From NCBI GenBank assembly GCA_963769945.1, contig CAVYOA010000001.1, forward strand, positions 62,001 to 126,000: a stretch of 64,000 nucleotides of DNA. The letters are read 5' to 3'. The notes below the pieces were generated by a model. It did no database searches, was not told the DNA's origin, and saw nothing but the letters and a program-made list of their open reading frames with translations. Each line of letters begins with the position of its first letter. The first letter of the stretch is position 1. The translations under genes and the position numbers were made by a program. Shown here piece by piece: positions 9,000-17,941 of this stretch. The DNA comes from WHSW01 sp963769945 (GTDB lineage Bacteria; Actinomycetota; Thermoleophilia; Solirubrobacterales; 70-9).

Positions 9000-9220
9000 A
9001 CCGGCTTCAGCATCGAGTGGCCGCAATGCTGGCACAGCAGGTCCTCGTCGGCAGCCATCCGCACCATCGTCTGGTGCTCGCCGCACTCCGGACAGGCCGA
9101 GACGAGCTCATAGCGGCTGAGGCAATAGACGCAGCGATAACGGCCGGGCAGCTGGGTCGGCCGTAGCCATGGCTCGCCGCAGCCCGGACAGCCTGGGCGC
9201 CGGATCGCCCGCTCGGCCAT
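8996..9220 (-). CDS. Small double zinc-ribbon protein
   Basis: A 74-residue protein with four CxxC pairs (CPGC, CVYC, CPEC, CQHC), enough for two zinc ribbons of the kind found in RNA polymerase or ribosome-associated factors. The ATG at 9220 shares its A with the rsmB TGA (TGATG), and its own stop overlaps rpe by 4 bases, so it is tightly coupled inside a translation-linked operon. A role in translation or RNA modification is a guess from context. I do not recognise a named family. Confidence 0.75.
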   Translation of the reverse strand: MAERAIRRPGCPGCGEPWLRPTQLPGRYRCVYCLSRYELVSACPECGEHQTMVRMAADEDLLCQHCGHSMLKPV

Positions 9221-10621
9221 CAGCGCGCCTTGCGGCGAAACCGCGCGCAAAAGAACCCGGTGGTGTGATCGCGCTGGGGCAAGAGCTGGAGGAAGCGTGG
9301 ATCGCGGCGCGAGGCGAGACGAGGGTGGGCGCCACCGAGCTCATCGGCGACGAGCCCGTCGCAATGGCGCAGGAGATCAAGCACGACGGCCTCGTTTTCG
9401 CGCTCGGAGATCGTGCACGTCGAGTAGACGAGGGTGCCGCCCGGCGCTAGCGCTCGAGTTGCCCGGGTGAGGACTCGCCGCTGCAGCCGGGCCAGGCGCT
9501 CGATCGTCTCCGGCGATTTGCGCCAGCGGGCGTCGGGCCGCGATCCGAGTGTGCCTAGGTCTGAGCAGGGCGGGTCCACGAGGACGCGATCGTAACCCGC
9601 GCCGAGGTCGGCCTCGGCCGCGTCGGCGACCTCGATTCGCAAGTTCTCGACGCCTGCCCGCGCGCACAGCACGCGGACCTCGTCGGCGCGGCGGGCGTCG
9701 AGCTCGACCGAAACGAGCTCGCCTTCGCCCTTCATCGCAGCGCCGATCGCCACCGTCTTGATCCCCGGTCCGCTGCAGAGATCGAGCACCCGCTCGCCCG
9801 GCTTGGCGCCGAGCAGCTCGACCACCGCCTGGGAGCCACGTGACTGTGCCAATGCCTCTCCCGTCGCAAAGCGAGTTATCACGGGCTCACCGGCGCGGCC
9901 GACGACGATCGCCGCGCTGGGGTGCAAGAGGTCGCCGTCGTCCGCTTCGGGCCAGGGGCCGCTCACCTCGACCCCGGCCTCGCGCAGCTGCGTCGCAACG
10001 TGGCCAGGATCGGCGCGCAGAGTGTTGACGCGAAGTGCGGTCTCCGTCGGCTCATTCATCGCCGCCATCAGCAGACGCGCCTCGATCGCCCCGAGCTCAT
10101 CCCACCACAGCTGCGCCATCCACAGGGGGTATGAATGCGCGATCGCGGCGTCCTGCGGCGTCGTCTCGTTAAGCGCGCCAAGCAGCCGCTCGCTCTCGCG
10201 CGCGGCGCGGCGCAGCAGGGCGTTGACGAATCCCGATGCTGCCTTCATCCGCGCCGCCGGCGAGCGATCGTGGCGAAGGCCCCACTTCGCCAGCTCGACC
10301 GCCTGATCGACAGCGGCGTGGTCGGCCGGGCCATCGGAATACAGCAGCTCGAAGAGGCCGAGCCTAAGCGCGGCGACGACCGCGGCGTCGATGCGCTCCA
10401 GCGGACGGCGACTCATCGCCGCGATGAAGTGGTCGCTGGTGCCGCGACGCTGGACCGAGCCATAGGCGAGGCGGTGGGCTTGGGCCAGCGAGCGGCCCGA
10501 GAGATCGTGACGAGCCGCGGTCGCGGTGAAAGCACGGTCCGTCCAGGCGCCATCCTCGAAACGTTCGGCGCAGGACCTCGTATGCGGCCAGCCGTTCGCT
10601 CGTGATCCCGGTTGAGCTCAT
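9220..10621 (-). CDS. rsmB: 16S rRNA (cytosine-967-C5) methyltransferase, frame broken
   Basis: Has an NusB-like N-terminal domain followed by a Fmu/NOL1 SAM-dependent methyltransferase. The catalytic half shows the SAM loop LDLCSGPGIKT, the VDPPCSDLG motif IV cysteine and the YSTCTISERENE motif VI cysteine. The true N-terminus (MSSTGITSERLAAYEVLRRT) starts at 10621, overlapping the fmt stop as ATGA, and is joined to the rest by a +1 base in a TTT run near 10557-10561. Without correction the gene appears to start at 10416 and loses 68 residues. Corrected length is about 466 residues. Confidence 0.9.
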
Positions 10622-11535
10622 ACATCGGCGCGACCGCGCAGGTAGGCCGCGGCCGACATCGTCGCGCGCCCGGGCGGGCGTAGCTCGCTGATCCGCAACC
10701 TGCCATCTGCGGTGCCGAGAACGAGCTCATCTCCCTCGACGACCAGCTCGCCGGCCTGCGAACCCAAATCGGCCTCGGGCTCAGCGCTGGCGCCGGTGAT
10801 CGTCAGGCGCTCGTCGCCGGCACGCTCGAGGTAAGCGCCGATGTGCGGCGTCAGCGCTCGGATGACGCGCTCGAGCTCGATCGCCGCACGCGCGGGGTCG
10901 AGCCGGCGCTCATCCGCGTCGATCTTCTCGGCGTAGGTCGCCACCGACTCGTCTTGCTCGACAAATCTTGACTCGAGCTCGCCCGCTTGACGCAGCTCGA
11001 GCGCCTCGATCAGCAAGCGCGACCCGAGCTGTTCGAGGCGGGCCGAGAGCGTGCCGAAATCGTCGTCGCCAATCGAGATCGCATCCTGCAGGGCCACCGG
11101 GCCCGAGTCCAAACCCTCGGTCACGCGCATGATCGAGACGCCGGTTTTCGAGTCACCCGCCATGATCGCGCGCTCGATCGGGGCGGCGCCACGCCAGCGC
11201 GCCAGCAGCGACGGGTGCACGTTGAGCAGGTCGAGCTCTGCAAGCAAGGGCTGACGCAGGATCTGGCCGAAGGCGCAGACGACTCCGACGTCGGCCTCGG
11301 CGCAGCGAATACGTTCGAGGGCCTCGGGATCTTCGGTGCTGTCGGTTTGCAGCAACTCGAGCTCGAGCGCAGTCGCGACTTCGGCCACCGGCGGCGGCGC
11401 CAACCGGCGACCGCGACCCTGACGGCGGTCGGGCGGCGCCACCACGAGGACCGGGCGGAAAGCCGAGCCGTCAGCGGCGAGATCGGCCAAGATCGACGCC
11501 GCGAACTGCGATGTGCCGAAGAAGACGTTTCGCAC
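10618..11535 (-). CDS. fmt: Methionyl-tRNA formyltransferase
   Basis: Formylates initiator Met-tRNA using 10-formyltetrahydrofolate. The 305-residue protein has the N-terminal Rossmann fold (VFFGTSQFAASIL), the LLNVHPSLLARWRGAAPI segment with catalytic Asn-His, and a C-terminal tRNA-binding domain. The GTG start shares its terminal G-equivalent base with the def TAG stop (TAGTG), so def and fmt are coupled, as is common for this enzyme pair. Confidence 0.95.
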   Translation of the reverse strand: MRNVFFGTSQFAASILADLAADGSAFRPVLVVAPPDRRQGRGRRLAPPPVAEVATALELELLQTDSTEDPEALERIRCAEADVGVVCAFGQILRQPLLAELDLLNVHPSLLARWRGAAPIERAIMAGDSKTGVSIMRVTEGLDSGPVALQDAISIGDDDFGTLSARLEQLGSRLLIEALELRQAGELESRFVEQDESVATYAEKIDADERRLDPARAAIELERVIRALTPHIGAYLERAGDERLTITGASAEPEADLGSQAGELVVEGDELVLGTADGRLRISELRPPGRATMSAAAYLRGRADV

Positions 11536-12173
11536 TAAGACTCGGCGTCGGGCGCCTCGTCCTCCTCGGGCTCGGGTGAGAACGTCTCCCCCTCACGCAG
11601 CGCGCGCAGCGCACCCTTGCGCTGCTGGCGGCTGGTGCGATCGAGGATGAGCACGCCATTTAAGTGGTCGATCTCGTGCTGAAGCACCCGCGCTTCCAGG
11701 CCGGAGGCTTCGAGTAGGAGGGTCTCGCCGCGGGCGTCTTGACCGCGCACGCGGGCAAACAGCGAGCGCTCGACGTCGACACCGATCCCCGGCAGGCTGA
11801 GACAGCCTTCCTCGGCGGTTGCGAGCTCATCGGAGAGCCACTCGACCTCGGGGTTGGCGAGCGCAGTCGGCGTCGCGTCGGAGCCCGCTTGAAGGACGAG
11901 CAGGCGCCTCAGCACCCCAAGCTGCGTCGCGGCGAGGCCAACGCCCATCGCGCCGCGCATGATCTCGATCATGCGCTCGGTCTCGGCGACCAGCTCAGCG
12001 CCGAACTCGCTCACATCTGAGGCTCGCGAGCGCAGCACGGGATCGCCGTAGGTGCGGACCTCGGCCAGCGCGGCCGCGCGTCGCTCCTTCTCGGCGTCGG
12101 TGAGCCCGTCGTGGCGCTCGTCCTCGGCGCCGGCCTCGGGGGCCTGAACCTCGTGCTCAGCGGTCTCGCTCAT
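11535..12173 (-). CDS. def: Peptide deformylase
   Basis: Metalloenzyme that removes the formyl group from new proteins. All three motifs are present: GVGLAATQ (77-84), EGCLSLP (122-128, metal-binding Cys) and QHEIDH (165-170, two His ligands and catalytic Glu). It carries an acidic N-terminal extension of about 35 residues and an acidic tail, both Glu/Asp rich. It lies 42 bases downstream of priA and overlaps fmt by one base. Confidence 0.95.
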   Translation of the reverse strand: MSETAEHEVQAPEAGAEDERHDGLTDAEKERRAAALAEVRTYGDPVLRSRASDVSEFGAELVAETERMIEIMRGAMGVGLAATQLGVLRRLLVLQAGSDATPTALANPEVEWLSDELATAEEGCLSLPGIGVDVERSLFARVRGQDARGETLLLEASGLEARVLQHEIDHLNGVLILDRTSRQQRKGALRALREGETFSPEPEEDEAPDAES

Positions 12174-12215
12174 CGGCTCGGAGTTTATGCGGCCGCTCTC
12201 GCGCTCTCGCCAGCC

Positions 12216-14426
12216 CTATTGCGGGTCGACGTCGACCGCAATCGCGATTTGCTCGAGCTTGCGAGCCGAGGCAGCCGCTTCGACGATGCCGCGAACGGCG
12301 CTCACAGCCGGCGCGCGGTCCGGCGCCTTGACGAGGATCTGGCGGCGCTCGCGCCCGCGCAGGCGAAAGCGCGGCGCCGGGCCCAGCGCTGTCGCCCCCT
12401 CGGGCAGCGCTTGGTCGAGCTCGCTGCGCAGTTCGGTGGCGACACGGTCGAGGCGAGCGACATCGGCGGCGACCAGCTCGACTCGGATCAGATGGGCGAA
12501 CGGTGGATAGCCGAGCTCGCGGCGGCGCTCGAGCTCGCCGCGCACGAACCCGGCGGCATCATGCGCGGCAGCGTGGCGAATCGAGGTCGCACCCGGCGCC
12601 AGCGTCTGCACGAGAACCCGTCCGGCCCCGGCGCCACGACCGCTGCGCCCGGCGAGCTGCGAGACGAGCGCGAATGTGCGCTCCTCCGCGCGCAGGTCGG
12701 GGAAGCGCAGGGTCGAGTCGGCGTCGAGCACGATTGCCAGGACCACGTCGGGAAAGTCATGGCCCTTTGCCACCATCTGCGTTCCGACGAGGACGCCGGT
12801 CTCGGCGGCCTCGAAGCGCCGCAGGATCTCCAGGTGCCCGCCCGAGCCTGCCGCCGCATCGGAATCCAGCCGGAACACGGGCAGTGGCGCCACGGCTGCC
12901 GAGATCACGTCCTCGATCCGCTCGCTTCCCGCGCCGGCGCGGGCGAGACTGACCGAGCCGCAGTCCGGGCACGACTCGGGCGCGGGCTCCGCGTGGCCGC
13001 AGTGGTGGCAGTGCAGGCCGCTGACGCGATGCAGGACCAGCGAAACGTCGCATGCCTCGCATTGCCAAACTCGGCCACAGTGGCGACATGACAGATGCGG
13101 CGACCAGCCGCGACGGTTGATCAGCACGATCGCCTTGCCATCGCCGCTGCGAAGCTCGGCCAATGCGTCCTGGGTGGTTGGATGAAGCGGGCCCTCGCGG
13201 CCGTCGCGATCGCGCATGTCGACGATCTCGACCGCCGGCAGCGCACGCCCATCGACGCGCTCGGGAAGCTCGATGCGCTCCAGCGCCTGCCAGCTCTCGG
13301 GCCGTGGCGTCGCCGAGCCGAAGACGATCGCACCACGGCCACCGCCATTGCCACCACATTCCTGGACGCGCCGCCGAGCGACCTCACGAGCGTCGTAGCG
13401 CGGATCTCCTTCCTGCTTGTAGGAGGAATCGTGCTCCTCGTCGACGACGATCAGTCCCAGTGCGCTCACGGGAGCGAAGATCGCCGAACGCGGGCCGACG
13501 CAGATTCGCGCCTCGCCGCTTCGCAGTCGATGCCATTCGTCGCGGCGCTCACCGGCGCTAAGCCGGGAGTGCAAGACAGCGACCTGATCGCCGAAGCGCG
13601 CGTCGAAGCGTGACAGCGCCTGCGGGGTCATCGCGATCTCGGGCACGAGCACGATCGCGCCCATGCCACGCTCGAGAGCCGCCCCTGCGGCCGCGAGATA
13701 GACCTCGGTCTTGCCCGAGCCGGTAACGCCGTGAAGCAGCAGCTCACAGCCCTCACCGTCGAGCCCGGCGATGATCCTCGTGACCGCGGCTCGCTGGGCC
13801 TGATTGAGGTCGACGGTGCCCGCTACCGCTCCGACCGTTGCAGTCGCCGGTCGCCTTTGCACCGAGCGCTGACCGAGTCGCACGAGCCCCCGGCGCTCGA
13901 GGCGCCGCAGGACATCGCGCTCTATCCCCCGTGCTTTGAGCTCGCTCGAACCGAGCTCAACACCGGGGCCGGCGGCGATCAGCAGCGTCAGCGCGCGGCG
14001 TTGAACGGCGCCGAGCCGGCCCTCGTCATCGAGCGCGTTCTGGGCTGCTTCGGTCGCAACCACCGTCGCCTCAACCCGCGCCGCAGTCTGTCCTCGCGCC
14101 GTCGAGGTCCCCGGCGGTAACACGAGCTCGAGCCCGCGCGCCGGCGTCGAGCAATACTGCTCGGCGACCCAGAGGCCAAGCCGAACGAGCTCCGCCGGGG
14201 CCCCGGCGGCAAGCGCGGCGATCGGCTCCGCCAGGCGCTCGGGTGCCAACGCGCTGTGCTCGGCGAGCTCGACTACGACGCCGAGGATGCGACGGTGTCC
14301 GAAGGGAACTTCGAGCACGGTGCCGACCTCGACGACACCGAGTCGCGCGGGCAGCAGGTAGTCGAACGGCCCGCGTAGAGCACGGGCCGTCGTCAACGGT
14401 TCCACCTTGGCGATCGTCGAGGACAT
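12216..14426 (-). CDS. priA: Primosomal protein N', replication restart helicase
   Basis: Reloads the replisome at stalled forks. The protein (736 residues) contains a Walker A GVTGSGKTEVY, a DEEH box (VVDEEHDSSYKQ) and the PriA zinc-binding cysteine cluster (CRHCGRVWQCEAC then CHHCGH and CPDCGS). The ATG at 14426 is used, rather than the longer open frame, because TAGCCT lies 7 bases before it. This would make priA the leaderless first gene of the priA-def-fmt-rsmB-rpe operon. Actinobacterial PriA is often helicase-defective; here Walker A and B look intact. Confidence 0.93.
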   Translation of the reverse strand: MSSTIAKVEPLTTARALRGPFDYLLPARLGVVEVGTVLEVPFGHRRILGVVVELAEHSALAPERLAEPIAALAAGAPAELVRLGLWVAEQYCSTPARGLELVLPPGTSTARGQTAARVEATVVATEAAQNALDDEGRLGAVQRRALTLLIAAGPGVELGSSELKARGIERDVLRRLERRGLVRLGQRSVQRRPATATVGAVAGTVDLNQAQRAAVTRIIAGLDGEGCELLLHGVTGSGKTEVYLAAAGAALERGMGAIVLVPEIAMTPQALSRFDARFGDQVAVLHSRLSAGERRDEWHRLRSGEARICVGPRSAIFAPVSALGLIVVDEEHDSSYKQEGDPRYDAREVARRRVQECGGNGGGRGAIVFGSATPRPESWQALERIELPERVDGRALPAVEIVDMRDRDGREGPLHPTTQDALAELRSGDGKAIVLINRRGWSPHLSCRHCGRVWQCEACDVSLVLHRVSGLHCHHCGHAEPAPESCPDCGSVSLARAGAGSERIEDVISAAVAPLPVFRLDSDAAAGSGGHLEILRRFEAAETGVLVGTQMVAKGHDFPDVVLAIVLDADSTLRFPDLRAEERTFALVSQLAGRSGRGAGAGRVLVQTLAPGATSIRHAAAHDAAGFVRGELERRRELGYPPFAHLIRVELVAADVARLDRVATELRSELDQALPEGATALGPAPRFRLRGRERRQILVKAPDRAPAVSAVRGIVEAAASARKLEQIAIAVDVDPQ

Positions 14427-14433
14427 CGCCTTG

Positions 14434-14462
14434 AGGCTAGGGCCGCACGCGGCGGTTAGACT
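14434..14462. promoter_or_regulatory. Back-to-back leaderless promoters for priA and the PH-domain gene
   Basis: Within 43 bases two -10 hexamers face apart. TAGCCT on the minus strand (14434-14439) ends 7 bases before the priA ATG, and TAGACT on the plus strand (14457-14462) ends 7 bases before the GTG at 14470. There is no room for a ribosome binding site in either transcript. Confidence 0.6.
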
Positions 14463-14469
14463 GCCGCCC

Positions 14470-14967
14470 GTGGCGCCCAAGTTGCACGCCGGCGAGCAGA
14501 TCCTCTACGAGGGACACCCCTCCTGGAGGGCGATCCTCGACTTCTATGTCAAGGGACTCCTCGCGACCGCGCTGGTCTGCTTGCTCGCCGCGCTCGCGAC
14601 CGGCGTGATCGGCGACGACACCGACACGGGCCTGGTCACGATCATCGCCCTGGTCGGGGTCGCGCTGACGATCCTGATCGGCTTCGTCAAGCGGGTCGCG
14701 ACCAACTACACGATTACCGACCGCCGCCTGCACATCAAGCGCGGCATCATCTCGCGCACGATCCAGGAGACGCGTCTGGAACGGGTTCAGAACGTCAACT
14801 ACAACCAGGGCGTCCTTCAGCGCATGCTTCAGGTTGGCGATGTCGACTTCGACACCGCGGCCGGCGACGACTACAACTTTGTCTTTGCCGGTGTCGCCGA
14901 CCCAGCCGATGTCGTGCACATGGTCGACCAGGCCACGCGCTCGGGCGACCCGGCCGGACTGCCCTAG
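14470..14967 (+). CDS. Membrane protein with bacterial PH (bPH2/YdbT-like) domain
   Basis: About 165 residues. A short N-terminal segment (LHAGEQILYEGHPSW) typical of YdbS/YdbT-like proteins is followed by two hydrophobic helices and a PH-like domain with YTITDRRLHIKRGII and RLERVQNVN. Such proteins are membrane anchored and of unknown role. The GTG start at 14470 was chosen for its TAGACT-N7-GTG leaderless layout. The stop TAG shares the palindrome CTAG at 14964-14967 with the metK stop. Confidence 0.82.
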   Translation: MAPKLHAGEQILYEGHPSWRAILDFYVKGLLATALVCLLAALATGVIGDDTDTGLVTIIALVGVALTILIGFVKRVATNYTITDRRLHIKRGIISRTIQETRLERVQNVNYNQGVLQRMLQVGDVDFDTAAGDDYNFVFAGVADPADVVHMVDQATRSGDPAGLP

Positions 14968-16193
14968 CGGCTGGCGCCGACGGCTGCGATCCCGGCCGCG
15001 GTTGCGAGAGCGTCGGCTCGATCGGTGCGCTCCCAGGTGAAGTCTGGTTCCTCGCGCCCGAAGTGCCCATAGGCGGCTGTCTGCTGGTAGATCGGGCGGT
15101 GCAGATCAAGCTCCTTGCGAAACGAACCCGGTCGCAGGTCGAATTGCTCTGCGACCAGCTCGACGATCCGCTCGCGCGGGATCTTCTCGGTGTCGAAGGT
15201 CTCGACCATGACCGAGACCGGGTGCGAGACCCCGATCGCATAGGCGACCTGGACCTCGCAACGCTCGGCGAGGCCGGCAGCGACGACGTTCTTGGCCACC
15301 CAGCGCGCCGCGTAGGCCGCCGAGCGGTCGACCTTGGACGGATCCTTACCCGAGAAGGCGCCACCTCCGTGTCGCGCCATCCCACCGTAGGTATCAACGA
15401 TCACCTTGCGCCCAGTCAGTCCGGCGTCGCCGACCGGCCCGCCAATGACGAAGCGCCCGGTCGGGTTGATCAACAGGTTCTCGGCGCTGTTGAGCTCTGC
15501 GGCGTCATAGAGCGACTGCGGTAGCACCGGCTCGATCACCGCCTGCCAAAGGTCCTCACGGATGCGCTCGACGTCGATTCCGTCTTCGTGCTGGCTCGAG
15601 ATCAAGACCTTGGCGATCTCGACCGGGCTGCCGTCCTCGTAGCGGACCGTGACCTGGGTCTTGCCGTCGGGGCGCAGGTAAGCCACGTCTCCGTCATGGC
15701 GCACCTTTGCCAGCTGGCGCGCGAGACGGTGGGCGAGCGAAATCGGTAGCGGCATCAGCTCCGGCGTCTCATCGGAGGCGTAGCCGAACATCATTCCCTG
15801 GTCGCCGGCGCCGGCGAGATCGAACTCGTCGCCGTCGGCGGCGCCGCTGCGGTGCTCAAGCGAGTCATCGACTCCCTGGGCGATGTCGGGCGACTGCTTG
15901 TCGATCGCGTTCAGGACCGCGACCGAGTCGGCTGAAAAGCCGAGGTCGGCGTCGATGTAGCCGATCTTTCTGATCGTCTCGCGAGCGACGTCTTGAATGT
16001 CGACGAAGGTCTCAGTCGAGATCTCGCCGCTGACGACAACGAGCCCGGTATTGACCAGGGTCTCGCAGGCGACGCGGGCATTTGGATCGTCGGCCAGGAC
16101 TGCGTCCAAGACGCCGTCTGAGATTTGATCGGCGACCTTGTCAGGGTGACCTTCGGTGACCGACTCGGATGTGAACAGATAGCTGTCGCTCAT
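14964..16193 (-). CDS. metK: S-adenosylmethionine synthase
   Basis: Makes SAM from methionine and ATP. The 409-residue protein carries ESVTEGHPDK (ATP and methionine binding), GAGDQGMMFGYA, and the glycine-rich P-loop-like GGGAFSGKDPSKVDRS. No SAM riboswitch fits in the 16-base gap to the upstream DUF3352 gene, though TAACCT lies 9 bases before the ATG and may give an internal promoter. It is convergent with the PH-domain gene, with overlapping stops. Confidence 0.97.
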   Translation of the reverse strand: MSDSYLFTSESVTEGHPDKVADQISDGVLDAVLADDPNARVACETLVNTGLVVVSGEISTETFVDIQDVARETIRKIGYIDADLGFSADSVAVLNAIDKQSPDIAQGVDDSLEHRSGAADGDEFDLAGAGDQGMMFGYASDETPELMPLPISLAHRLARQLAKVRHDGDVAYLRPDGKTQVTVRYEDGSPVEIAKVLISSQHEDGIDVERIREDLWQAVIEPVLPQSLYDAAELNSAENLLINPTGRFVIGGPVGDAGLTGRKVIVDTYGGMARHGGGAFSGKDPSKVDRSAAYAARWVAKNVVAAGLAERCEVQVAYAIGVSHPVSVMVETFDTEKIPRERIVELVAEQFDLRPGSFRKELDLHRPIYQQTAAYGHFGREEPDFTWERTDRADALATAAGIAAVGASR

Positions 16194-16209
16194 AGCCGCG
16201 GCAGGTTAC

Positions 16210-17934
16210 CTACTCATCGAAGACGAGCCTGGCATCGCTGACCAAGAGCGAGTCCTGTTCGCTCACCGCAAGCGCGAAGGCGGCTAAGCGGCGAAACTCG
16301 CCGGCGAAGGCGGCGTACGCCGGATCCTCGGCCAGACCAAGGTTCTCCCCGGTGCTGACGAGCTGGCCAAGATCGAAAAAGGCCTGCAAAGAGACCTCGT
16401 CGGGGAACTCGTCGGTGGCGCGCGCGTACAGCGGTGACTCGTCCAATCCGCCTTCGCCGTCGATCAGGCGCTCGATTCCCTGCGGGTCGGTGGCGACGAC
16501 GGCGAGGCCGTCGAAGACCGCAAAGGCAAGCTCGACCAGCGGCGAGAGGCGCAGGCTGCGCACCTCAACCCCCTCGATCTCGACTTCGTCGAAGACCGGA
16601 GCCTGGAGGCCGCTTCCCGGCTCAACCGCCTGCGCGAGAGGGCCCTGCAGGGCCGCCAATGCCCGGCGGGCCTGGTCCTCGTCAACGCCTTCAGCGACGA
16701 ACTCGAGGTAAGGCAGGTCGAGCTCGCCACCGCGCGGCTCGACGGCGAAGGCAGCCTCGCTGCCGAGACCTGCGAGCAGGTCACCCTCGAGGTCGACGCC
16801 GCCCTGCTCGCGCAGGTCACGCCCGAGGTCCTCGAATCCCGAAACGATGCCGGGCGCTCGCGCGGCCGCCTGGCCCAACAGGGCTTGGACGGTGGTCGCG
16901 GGGTCGCCGAATCCGACATAGCCGAGCGCGTCAGCCGCCAGCCGCGATGGAATCTGCGGCTCGAAGGGCGGGAACGCCGCAAAGAACGGGGGCTCGGCCT
17001 CGGCCGCGGCGGTGTCCAGAGCGCTGCGCACCGAGAGCTCCAGCTCCTCCTCGGCAGCGCTCACCGAAACCACGGCGCCGGTGCTCGCGGCAGGGGCAAT
17101 CAACGGCGCCAGCGAGTTCGCGATCCCAGTCGAATCGCCGATCAGCTCATCGACGCCCTCCTGTGAGAGATAGGCGTCGATCAACGTGTGGTCAGGCAGC
17201 TCGTCGCGCAGCTCCGTCGCGGTCTCATCCTCGGCCAGCGAGGTCGCGCCCTCGGCGCCGGTGTCGACATCGGCCAGCGCCTGGATCGCGTCGGCGGAGC
17301 CGATGGCGAGGAAGCCATCGAGCTCCTCCGTTTGCGCCGCTGGGCCGGCGAGCTCGGCGGCAAAGTCGCCGGCAAGGTCGCTGGCGTCAGCGGTATCGGC
17401 GACTTCCAGCAAGACGACCTGCTCGGGAGCGCCGGCGTCGCTGCCGACGATGACGATCGCCGCCTCGCCGCCAAACCACGGGCGGATGTCGCGTTCGAAC
17501 TCGGGCACGATCGAGTCGGCGCCGGGCAGCGTCGCCGCGGCTCGGCCGACGAGCTGGCTGGTGAGGTTGGGAACCAGGCCGGCGATCTCGCTCGCCCCCT
17601 CGTATTGCTCGGTGTCGGGGTCGAGGTTCGTGTGGACGTAGGCGAGGGCGTCCGCCGGCACGAGCTCCTGAGCGTCATCGGGCGGCGGGCAGGAATCACC
17701 GCCGGGAAACTGGCACGGCAGGTTGGGTAGCGCCAGGGTGACGAAGGCGATCAAGACCGCGGCAACCGTGAGCGCAGCGATCAGACGTCGCCGAGCGACG
17801 GCCGAGAGGCCGCCCCAGAACCCGTGGACAGCGGTCGCCGTCGCCCGCGGGATCCGCCGCAGCCCGCGAGCCACTCTCGCGACGCCAGTCCGCAGACTCC
17901 GCAAGCGCTGCCTGATCGCTCCGTCCTCGGTCAC
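16210..17934 (-). CDS. DUF3352-type single-pass membrane protein
   Basis: A basic cytoplasmic N-terminus, one membrane helix near residue 50 (RRLIAALTVAAVLIAFVTLAL), then about 500 acidic, Ala/Glu-rich residues outside the membrane. The ADALAYVHTNLDPDTEQY region and internal duplication (ADALGYVGF later) suit DUF3352 proteins, which have no known function. I prefer the GTG at 17934, 8 bases after the der stop. The GTG/ATG at 17973 would overlap der. Its place between der and metK suggests cotranscription with der. Confidence 0.7.
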   Translation of the reverse strand: MTEDGAIRQRLRSLRTGVARVARGLRRIPRATATAVHGFWGGLSAVARRRLIAALTVAAVLIAFVTLALPNLPCQFPGGDSCPPPDDAQELVPADALAYVHTNLDPDTEQYEGASEIAGLVPNLTSQLVGRAAATLPGADSIVPEFERDIRPWFGGEAAIVIVGSDAGAPEQVVLLEVADTADASDLAGDFAAELAGPAAQTEELDGFLAIGSADAIQALADVDTGAEGATSLAEDETATELRDELPDHTLIDAYLSQEGVDELIGDSTGIANSLAPLIAPAASTGAVVSVSAAEEELELSVRSALDTAAAEAEPPFFAAFPPFEPQIPSRLAADALGYVGFGDPATTVQALLGQAAARAPGIVSGFEDLGRDLREQGGVDLEGDLLAGLGSEAAFAVEPRGGELDLPYLEFVAEGVDEDQARRALAALQGPLAQAVEPGSGLQAPVFDEVEIEGVEVRSLRLSPLVELAFAVFDGLAVVATDPQGIERLIDGEGGLDESPLYARATDEFPDEVSLQAFFDLGQLVSTGENLGLAEDPAYAAFAGEFRRLAAFALAVSEQDSLLVSDARLVFDE

Positions 17935-17941
17935 GCCGCGG

